A DNA stretch of 20,702 bases from DATMNI01 sp035570275. GTDB lineage: Bacteria; Acidobacteriota; Terriglobia; Bryobacterales; Bryobacteraceae. Location: assembly GCA_035570275.1 (NCBI GenBank), contig DATMNI010000205.1:1-20702 (forward strand), read 5' to 3'. The position numbers were made by a program, and so were the translations under genes. The first letter of the stretch is position 1. The number at the start of each line of letters is the position of its first letter. The notes beneath the pieces were generated by a model, which ran no database searches, was not told the origin of the DNA, and worked only from the letters and a program-made list of their open reading frames with translations. This document shows, in pieces, positions 15,768-20,702 of the stretch.

Positions 15768-15788
15768 TTAGAGTATAATCCACTCTAA
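15768..15788 (+). promoter_or_regulatory. Perfect -10 box inside a palindromic operator-like site
   Basis: TATAAT at 15774-15779 matches the sigma-70 -10 consensus exactly. It lies within a perfect inverted repeat, TTAGAGT (15768-15774), 7-nt spacer, ACTCTAA (15782-15788). The placement 30 nt before the ATG at 15809 suits a promoter whose access is blocked by a dimeric repressor. No convincing -35 is seen, so an activator may be needed. The regulator is not in the window. Confidence 0.55.
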
Positions 15789-15808
15789 TTGCGGGTGGGG
15801 CCCCGACA

Positions 15809-17224
15809 ATGATGAACTGGCAGCTACGGCTATGCGCATCTCTGCTTCTTGGCGTGATGGCGGCTGTTGCGGACAATCAGTGGACGCAATTCCGTGGACC
15901 CAACGGCTCTGGTGTCGATTCCTCGGCCGGATACCCCGTGGAGTTCTCGCCCTCAACGAATGTCGTTTGGAAAACTGCGATTCCCTTCGCGCAGTCCTCT
16001 CCCGTCCTCGCCGGCGGCCGCGTCTATCTCACCGCCAGCCAACCCGACAAGCTGCTGACCATCTGTCTCGACGCCAAAACGGGCCATGAGTTGTGGCGTC
16101 GCGCCCTCCCTCGCAAAATGCCCCAGGCTGTTTTTCGAGCCAACGATCCAGCCTCGCCCACTCCCGTAGCCGATGAAAATGGAGTGGTAGCGTTTTTCGC
16201 CGAGTTCGGTCTTGTCGCCTACTCGGCCGCCGGGAAGGACCGCTGGAGCGTGCCTCTCGGTCCGTTCAAGAATTTCTACGGCATGGCCGCATCTCCCATC
16301 CTCGCCGGCGGCCTGGTGGTGCAGGTCTGCGATCAACAGAGCGGGTCCTTCCTTCTGGCGGTGGACCGCCAGACCGGAAGGCAGCGTTGGAGAACGGAGC
16401 GTCCGGCTTCGGACATCGGCTGGGCGACTCCAATGGTCTTCCGCCCGTCGCAAGGCCCGGTGCAACTGATCGTGCTGGGATCCACCAGGCTGGATTCCTA
16501 CTACCTCGACACCGGCGAGTCTCGATGGTGGATGCCTGTCGGGTCGGGAGGATCGCTGGGCACGCCCGTCGCCACGGGAAGCACTCTGTATGTCTCCACC
16601 TTGAGCAGCAGCGAGCCGATGATGCCGGCCTTCGCGTCCGTTTTGACCATGTACGACAAGGACCACGACGGACGCCTGTCGCACGATGAGTTCAAGGGCG
16701 ACAAGGACCTAGGCGAACACTTCGGCTGGATTGACGGCAACAGCGACGGCTTCATCACCGAAGCGGAATGGAACAAGGCCCGCAGCCTGGGAACGGGCGA
16801 CTTCGGCGCCATCGCTCTGGAGCCGGAGAAGTTGCGAGGCCAGTTGGAATCCTCCGCCGTACGTTGGCGGTTCAAGAAAAACCTGCCGTACATTCCGGCT
16901 CCTCTGGTCTACCGCGACGTCTACTTCATGGTGCGCGACGGAGGCATTATCACGTCACTCGATGCGGCAACAGGCCGGCTGTTGAAACAAGGGCGGACCC
17001 CCGAGGCACTGGGCGAATATTACTCGTCGCCGGTGGCCGCGGACGGCAAAGTATTTCTGGCAAGCTCCGAAGGTAAGATCACCGTATTAAAGGCCGCGGC
17101 AGAGTGGGAGGTGCTTCGCGTGAACGATCTGGCCGATGAAGTGCACGCCACGCCCGCTCTCAGCGAGGGCCGGATTTACGTGCGGACACACGGCGCCCTC
17201 TATTGTTTCGGCACCCCGCGTTGA
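15809..17224 (+). CDS. Secreted PQQ-type beta-propeller protein with paired EF-hands
   Basis: This is a 471-residue protein with signal peptide MMNWQLRLCASLLLGVMAAVA. Propeller-blade signatures include LDAKTGHELWRRAL, VDRQTGRQRWRT, LDTGESRWWMPVG and LDAATGRLLKQG. Two EF-hand calcium loops are inserted within the propeller: DKDHDGRLSHDE at 283-294 (Asp at 1, 3 and 5, Gly6, Glu12) and DGNSDGFITEAE at 309-320. Both have the full canonical ligand set, so calcium binding is likely. The propeller probably binds or scaffolds a ligand; enzymatic activity is not shown. GGGTGGGG lies about 9 nt before the ATG pair at 15809/15812. It has its own promoter with a palindrome and is divergent from the other propeller gene. 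Both proteins share the opening W(T/P)QF(R/L)GPxxxG motif, so they are paralogues with different inserts. Confidence 0.87.
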   Translation: MMNWQLRLCASLLLGVMAAVADNQWTQFRGPNGSGVDSSAGYPVEFSPSTNVVWKTAIPFAQSSPVLAGGRVYLTASQPDKLLTICLDAKTGHELWRRALPRKMPQAVFRANDPASPTPVADENGVVAFFAEFGLVAYSAAGKDRWSVPLGPFKNFYGMAASPILAGGLVVQVCDQQSGSFLLAVDRQTGRQRWRTERPASDIGWATPMVFRPSQGPVQLIVLGSTRLDSYYLDTGESRWWMPVGSGGSLGTPVATGSTLYVSTLSSSEPMMPAFASVLTMYDKDHDGRLSHDEFKGDKDLGEHFGWIDGNSDGFITEAEWNKARSLGTGDFGAIALEPEKLRGQLESSAVRWRFKKNLPYIPAPLVYRDVYFMVRDGGIITSLDAATGRLLKQGRTPEALGEYYSSPVAADGKVFLASSEGKITVLKAAAEWEVLRVNDLADEVHATPALSEGRIYVRTHGALYCFGTPR

Positions 17225-17608
17225 GGTTATTTCGAACCCCCCGCCGTGCGCGCCTCAGCGGCGTCGCGCTTGGCCGAACATCGACGGCACTTAGGCGGGC
17301 ATCGGAGACAGATAATCGACGACTGCCGGAACCACGTCCGTTTCCAAGTTCTCCGCTTCTGAAGGATATTTGTGTTGGGGGTAACCAAGACCGGATCTTG
17401 ATCACAGATGACCGGGGGGCGCGATTGTCGAGTCATTGATTCTAGTGTGGACGCTTGAAGCGATGGCGCGGGTGCTCGAAGCGACTCTGGCGAGGTGGGC
17501 GGAGATGACGTCGAAGGAAGCCGACGGCCCTAAGCCGAGAATGGCGGCTGATTCTTCCAATGAAGCGCTCAGGTCATACGGAGGAAAAAGAGGGGTGAGT
17601 CTTGCCAT
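17225..17608. other. Gene-poor stretch after the EF-hand propeller
   Basis: I see no gene I can support here. Short frames exist on both strands (for example 17402-17611 minus and 17436-17630 plus, 64-69 codons), but they overlap each other, lack convincing ribosome sites and match no family I recognise. No terminator hairpin with a T-tract is evident. Confidence 0.5.
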
Positions 17609-18009
17609 CACCCCAGTCGTTAATATCTAGCCGAGAAGCCTCATCTCCTTGGCAGAGAACGCTGCGATTGCTAACGCAAAGACGGTGCCGACGCACTTGA
17701 CCGCGATTTTCTCATAATCGGACGGCAGTTCAAACCATTTTACGTACCGATGACAAACCCAAAGACCCGGAGGCACAATTAATAGTAACAAACCAACCCT
17801 TGACCATTAAACCTTCCTAGTAACGTTTGTAAAGCGAGACAGTAGGACACAAGAAGCGATTTGCCCCTACCCAAACTACAAACTACTCCAGTTATAAGCA
17901 TGGAGCCGTACATTCGACGGCCATATCAGTATCACGCAATAAGATCTTCCACTGTGGACGTTATCGAAGCTCGCGCACGAAGTTTACTAAAGCAACACAC
18001 CCCAGTCGT
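17609..18009. repeat. A/T-richer segment bounded by a perfect 12-bp direct repeat
   Basis: CACCCCAGTCGT occurs at 17609-17620 and again at 17998-18009 in the same orientation. The DNA between is clearly less G+C-rich than the window, about 45% over 17761-18000 by my count. The left half holds a candidate small membrane protein gene on the minus strand. The right half has a 38-codon plus frame (17900-18016, MEPYIRRPYQYHAIRSS...) without a Shine-Dalgarno, which I do not call. I saw no terminal inverted repeats inside the direct repeats and no transposase. Confidence 0.5.
17627..17791 (-). CDS. Candidate small membrane protein, possibly frameshifted at its start
   Basis: From TTG 17791 the minus strand reads 54 residues. 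A hydrophobic start LLLIVPPGLWV is followed by CHRYVKWFELPSDYEKIAVK and a second hydrophobic stretch CVGTVFALAIAAFSA, ending KEMRLLG. Two membrane spans with a charged loop are plausible. Upstream, ATG 17807 has AGGAAGG 4 nt before it and reads MVKGWFV in another frame. Deleting one base after that would join MVKGWFV to LLLIVPPGLWV as one continuous 60-residue protein, so the gene may be broken or carry a sequencing error. I do not recognise a family. It lies inside the direct-repeat-bounded segment. Confidence 0.35.
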   Translation of the reverse strand: MLLLIVPPGLWVCHRYVKWFELPSDYEKIAVKCVGTVFALAIAAFSAKEMRLLG

Positions 18010-18295
18010 GTTTTAAACTTGTTTTGAGCGCGCGCAGCTAACCTTGATTACATGATGCTCAATAGGTGGTGCGGGAAGCAGCCTTGCGAGTAATTGAAAG
18101 TGACTGAAGGACCACAACCCCAGGGGCATTACGCCGCCGAATGCCTGAAACGAGCCCGCAAGCGCACGGACAGATTTCTGGCGCGGTAGGGACGACCAGT
18201 CAATGATAGCCACGCGGCCGCTGCGGGGCCTGCCTAGCCGATCACCGCTGGCGGCCTCTGCGCTCGGGTAAAATAAAGGAGGGCTTTGGATTGGG
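18010..18295. other. Upstream region of the DUF433 gene, no supported gene
   Basis: A minus-strand frame of 105 codons (18013-18330) covers this stretch, but it would start inside the DUF433 coding sequence and has no ribosome site or recognisable domain, so it is not called. TAAAAT at 18269-18274 could be a -10 box for the DUF433 gene. AAGGAGGG at 18276-18283 is its likely ribosome site. Confidence 0.4.
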
Positions 18296-18619
18296 ATGAT
18301 GCCGACTAACGAATACGTCGAAGTCCGCAACGGCGGCTACTACGTGGCCGGGACACGCATTGGCCTGGACGTGCTGGTCTACGACTTTCGACGCGGACGG
18401 TCGGCGGAAGCGATCTTCGAGGCTTACCCGTCAATTAGATCGTTGGCGAAGGTTTACGGCGCCATCACCTTCATATTGGAGCACCCGCCTGACGTTGACG
18501 CTTACCTGAAAGATCAGGACCGCATCTTCGAACAGATCAAGGCGCAATATCCCATGCCTCAGGAAATGATCGACCGTTTTGAGCGGGCCAGGAAAGAATC
18601 GGAGCCAAGGCTCGCTTGA
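18296..18619 (+). CDS. DUF433 family antitoxin-like protein
   Basis: This is a 107-residue protein of the DUF433 (VapB-like) family, with a winged/helix-turn-helix-type N-terminus: YVEVRNGGYYVAGTRIGLDVLVYDFRRGRSAEAIFEAYPSIRSLAKVYGAITFILEHP. The 'GGYYVAGTRIxLDxLVxxFxxGxSxExIxxxYPxLxLxxVYxAIxxYLxxP' pattern is classic for the family. The charged C-terminal tail (EMIDRFERARKESEP) is the likely toxin-binding part. DUF433 genes usually pair with DUF5615 PIN-like toxins; here the partner follows with a TTGA overlap but is broken. AAGGAGGG lies 12 nt before ATG 18296, somewhat far. An ATT at 18290 would have better spacing, but I keep the ATG. The gene itself appears intact, so it is an orphan antitoxin or a DNA-binding regulator. 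Confidence 0.88.
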   Translation: MMPTNEYVEVRNGGYYVAGTRIGLDVLVYDFRRGRSAEAIFEAYPSIRSLAKVYGAITFILEHPPDVDAYLKDQDRIFEQIKAQYPMPQEMIDRFERARKESEPRLA

Positions 18620-18889
18620 AGATCCGCTTTCAAGCCGACGCCGACATCGATCCCGACATTCGGAAAGGACCTCCGGAGAGAGCCCGCGATAGACTTCCTC
18701 CCGGCCGCGGGCACAATTCTCCGAACCATGAGCGTCCATTTCCACGGCTTCGTTGCGACCCACGAATCGCCTGGAGTCTTGATGATTCCGTCTTCCCGAT
18801 CCATCGGAGCCGCAATCGAAGGGCTGCTTTTCGTTTGGTCGAACTGGACGCCTGACGACTTGCACAACCGGGTCCAGTGGCTCCCATAG
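18616..18889 (+). pseudogene. Broken DUF5615 PIN-like toxin
   Basis: From TTG 18616, which overlaps the antitoxin TGA as TTGA, the frame reads LKIRFQADADIDPDIRKG, the typical DUF5615 N-terminus with its acidic D-A-D. It then goes out of frame. Removing one C of the CC at 18670-18671 restores GLRREPAIDF, the expected continuation. The new frame runs to TAG 18889 and ends with SVHFHGFVATHESPGVLM, IPSSRSIGAAIEGLLFVW and a C-terminal tail. Between AIDF and the TM-SVHF block only 9 residues (LPAAGTILR) remain, where the family has about 40, including the LVTHDRxTM acidic active-site strand. Frameshift plus internal deletion make a functional PIN-like nuclease very unlikely. Confidence 0.82.
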
Positions 18890-19430
18890 GCGTATGCCAA
18901 GGTAAGGGAAGAGAGCCAGTGCCCTGCATTCATCGCGGACACGAAAGACCGGAGCGAGTAGACTGCGGCCGGCTAATCCGCGTCGAACCTTCCAGCCGTC
19001 GATTCGACCCTGGAGCCCTGCTTTTTGAGCGGATGCCATCAAACATTTTCGATGCATTCTGATCAATACCCAGGTCGCCGCGACTACCTCCCTCACTGGC
19101 TTGCTCCGCGACCTCCGCTCGCTCCGCGCTCTCAGGTTTTGACGTTCAAACGCCTTCTCGGCGCTTTCCTCAGCGTCTCCGCGCCTCCGCGGTGAGTTCG
19201 CTGCCCCGAAGTGCTGCACACCCCTCGACATTGGCGTCGTCATAACAGATCCATCTGAAAAAGAGAGAGTTCTCCTTCTGACCCCGCGCTTTTCCCGATT
19301 GGGCGCTTAACGGTGACACCTTTTTCCAGAAAACAACTCCTTTCCTCCCCATCGCTTACCCCCTCCCTATTTCAGACTCCACCCCCTCCCCGTGCTACAT
19401 CTCAAACCGGAGGGCTAACTCAACTAACCC
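18890..19430. other. Gene-poor leader before the NRANA/STGP-family gene
   Basis: I find no supportable gene here. A long minus frame (18431-19243) crosses the antitoxin, the toxin relic and this spacer, but has no family match. 19173-19195 holds the second GCGNCTYY element. 19300-19400 is pyrimidine-rich (runs such as ACCCCCTCCC) on the plus strand, directly upstream of the next gene. No promoter with a good -10/-35 pair is visible. Confidence 0.5.
19173..19195. repeat. GCGNCTYY-period element, copy 2
   Basis: GCG-TCTCC-GCG-CCTCC-GCG-GTGA has the same 8-nt period and orientation as 15450-15472. The Y positions are C here and T there. Confidence 0.5.
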
Positions 19431-20195
19431 ATGCCGCGCTCGAAACCCAAACCCGTCTCCGACGAACAACTCGCCGCCAATCGCGCCAACGCCGCCCGTT
19501 CCACCGGCCCGCGCTCCCCTGAGGGCAAGGCCCGCGCAGCCCAAAACGCCCGCAAACACGGCTTCACCGCCTCCACCTTCGCCGTCGTGCGCCTCGAAGA
19601 TATCAACGAGATTGCGCACCTCCGGGACGACGCCGTGGCCGTCTACCAGCCCGTCAACTCGCAGGAACTCTTCGCCGTCGAGCGTATCGCCCTCGCCCAG
19701 CAGTCCATGCTCCGCGCCGCCCGCCTGGAGTCCGGCCTCTTCACCACCAGCCTCAACGAGACCCTCGACCAAAAGGACAGGCCCATGGTTTTCTTGGCCC
19801 CGGATATGGTAGGTGGCGATACCGAAGTCACTCGCCAACAGAACCGCAACTACCTCCTGGCGGAAGGTTTCACCCTGGCGGCCAAGGCATCCAACGTCTG
19901 GTCTCTGTTCCTGCGCTACCAGGCCCAGGCCGAGCGTCAATACCGCCGCGCCATCGAGGAATTCGACCGGCTCAAAGCCCTGCGGCCCGAATTACCAATC
20001 GAACCCATTTTCGACCCCCAACCCGAACCAACCGAACCCACTTGCCCCTCTTCCGAAACGAACCCAATGTTCCCCGAAACCGCCATGCCCGCCCCAGACC
20101 CACCCGCACCGCCGCCAGAACCGGCTACCGGCCACCGGCCACCGGCCACCAGCCACCGGCCCCTGGCCCCCGCGTATTACACTGGAAAAACGTGA
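19431..20195 (+). CDS. NRANAxxSTGPRxxEGK family protein, function unknown
   Basis: This is a 254-residue soluble protein without signal peptide or membrane segments. The N-terminus LAANRANAARSTGPRSPEGK followed by ARAAQNARKHGFTAS is the hallmark of a family I know from Acidobacteria, Planctomycetes and Deltaproteobacteria, where several copies per genome are common; no function is established to my knowledge. The basic, small-residue N-terminus could bind nucleic acid (inference). A helical middle follows (LFAVERIALAQQSMLRAARLESGLF...NYLLAEGFTLAAKASNVWSLFLRYQAQAERQYRRAIEEFDRLKAL). The C-terminal ~70 residues are proline-rich and low-complexity, ending in a tail made by a 7-nt DNA repeat (ATGHRPPATSHRPL). 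GGAGG lies about 16 nt before ATG 19431, too far to be a clear ribosome site. The stop TGA overlaps the GTG of the next gene. Confidence 0.75.
   Translation: MPRSKPKPVSDEQLAANRANAARSTGPRSPEGKARAAQNARKHGFTASTFAVVRLEDINEIAHLRDDAVAVYQPVNSQELFAVERIALAQQSMLRAARLESGLFTTSLNETLDQKDRPMVFLAPDMVGGDTEVTRQQNRNYLLAEGFTLAAKASNVWSLFLRYQAQAERQYRRAIEEFDRLKALRPELPIEPIFDPQPEPTEPTCPSSETNPMFPETAMPAPDPPAPPPEPATGHRPPATSHRPLAPAYYTGKT
20121..20169. repeat. Seven-copy heptanucleotide repeat inside a coding sequence
   Basis: Seven contiguous 7-nt units run CCGGCTA, CCGGCCA three times, CCAGCCA, CCGGCCC, CTGGCCC. They encode the end of the NRANA/STGP-family protein, 23 nt before the downstream GTG. Because 7 is not a multiple of 3, gain or loss of one unit shifts the frame. 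Confidence 0.9.
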
Positions 20196-20702
20196 CACCC
20201 GCCGCTGAAAAGACTCAATCCGCACGCCAGGCCCTGGATGACTGGACTCGTGAAGTGGTCCAGTGGCACTTCGATCCCCAGACCGGCTGCCCTTTCTGGC
20301 TCGATTACGCCAGCCGGCTCGATTGGGATCCGCGGCGTGAGGTGAACACCTACGACGATCTCGACCGCTTCGGCCCCTTCCAGGACGACTGGCTGCGCGG
20401 CGGTCCCGTGCGGCGCTGGGTGCCCAAGGCCTACGCGGACCGGCCGATTTATGTCTTCGAGACCGGCGGCAGCACCGGCGTGCCCAAGTCGCGGATCACC
20501 ATCGACGATTTCCGCATCGATTACGAGGCCTTCAGTGATGAACTGCCCGACGACGGATTTCCGAAGGGCTCGGACTGGATCATGGTAGGACCAAGCGGGC
20601 CCCGGCGCCTGAGGTTGGCCGTCGAGCATCTGGCACAGCATCGAGGCGGCATTTGTTTCATGACAGACCTGGATCCGCGTTGGGTCATCAAGCTGATCAA
20701 GC
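20192..20702 (+). CDS. AMP-dependent synthetase/ligase-like protein (partial, C-terminus off window)
   Basis: From GTG 20192, 170 residues are visible before the right edge. ETGGSTGVPK at 90-99 is the adenylate-forming-enzyme phosphate loop (T/S-G-G-S/T-T-G-x-P-K). A later DWIMVGPSGPRRLRLAVEHLAQHRGG fits the segment after the loop in phenylacetate-CoA-ligase-like members. Such enzymes activate a carboxylate with ATP and usually pass it to CoA or a carrier thiol. The N-terminal ~85 residues (FDPQTGCPFWLDYASRLDWDPRREVNTYDDLDRFG) are a leader typical of the PaaK-like branch. GGA lies upstream of the GTG, and GTGA overlaps the preceding stop, suggesting translational coupling. The substrate cannot be told, and downstream context is missing. 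Confidence 0.78.
   Translation, partial: MTPAAEKTQSARQALDDWTREVVQWHFDPQTGCPFWLDYASRLDWDPRREVNTYDDLDRFGPFQDDWLRGGPVRRWVPKAYADRPIYVFETGGSTGVPKSRITIDDFRIDYEAFSDELPDDGFPKGSDWIMVGPSGPRRLRLAVEHLAQHRGGICFMTDLDPRWVIKLIK

Noticed and set aside
17402..17611. Small minus-strand frame reading MARLTPLFPPYDLSASLEES...
   Set aside because: The amino-acid make-up looks plausible, but it has no usable ribosome site, overlaps an equally plausible plus frame and matches no family I know.
17900..18016. 38-codon plus frame MEPYIRRPYQYHAIRSS...
   Set aside because: There is no Shine-Dalgarno, it is short, and it runs through the direct repeat. The evidence is too weak to call a gene.
18990..19025. GTCGATTCGACCC resembling a tRNA T-loop
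   Set aside because: The required GTTC at the loop start is missing and no cloverleaf can be drawn from the flanks.
18431..19243. Minus-strand frame of 270 codons across the antitoxin/toxin region
   Set aside because: It is antisense to a clear DUF433 gene and a DUF5615 relic, has no domain, and its length reflects composition only.

Overview
The window is G+C-rich bacterial chromosome, and its gene content looks most like a soil Acidobacteriota of the Bryobacter/Solibacter type. The clues are two Oar-like TonB-dependent receptors with N-terminal carboxypeptidase-regulatory (Cna-B-like) domains, a large PIG-L deacetylase, a TPR-fused multiheme cytochrome, PQQ-type propellers, DUF433/DUF5615 and GxxExxY relics, and an 'NRANAxxSTGPRxxEGK' protein. 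The taxonomic call is inference from gene families; there is no rRNA or tRNA gene to anchor it.

Layout. 1-312 (-) is the start of an alpha/beta hydrolase, divergent from a TonB-dependent receptor at 492-2852 (+). A cluster of short palindromes and a terminator-like hairpin follow (2863-3022). 3028-4796 (-) is a two-gene unit: a secreted protein with one CxxCH motif, then a DinB-like protein. It is divergent from a class III aminotransferase (4886-6106, +), probably ArgD.

The core of the window is a minus-strand array read from 15201 down to 6147: PQQ-like propeller, Oar-like receptor, PIG-L deacetylase, heptaheme TPR cytochrome. The last three genes are separated by 3 and 10 nt and are almost certainly one transcript. 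A second propeller protein carrying two EF-hands is divergent at 15809-17224 (+). I infer a periplasm/outer-membrane system that imports a substrate, removes an acyl group from it and is linked to redox chemistry. The substrate cannot be read from sequence.

The right third is accessory DNA. 15202-15808 holds a decayed GxxExxY gene and a run of short tandem duplications. 17609-18009 is a roughly 45% G+C segment bounded by a perfect 12-bp direct repeat and holds a possible small membrane protein. 18296-18889 is a DUF433 antitoxin with a broken DUF5615 toxin. 19431-20195 encodes an NRANA/STGP-family protein whose 3' end is a 7-nt repeat array. Its stop overlaps the start of an AMP-dependent ligase that runs off the window.

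A theme across the window is short two- to four-copy tandem duplications (12-24 bp) in genes and spacers. One of them seems to have separated a former stop/start overlap between the deacetylase and the cytochrome.
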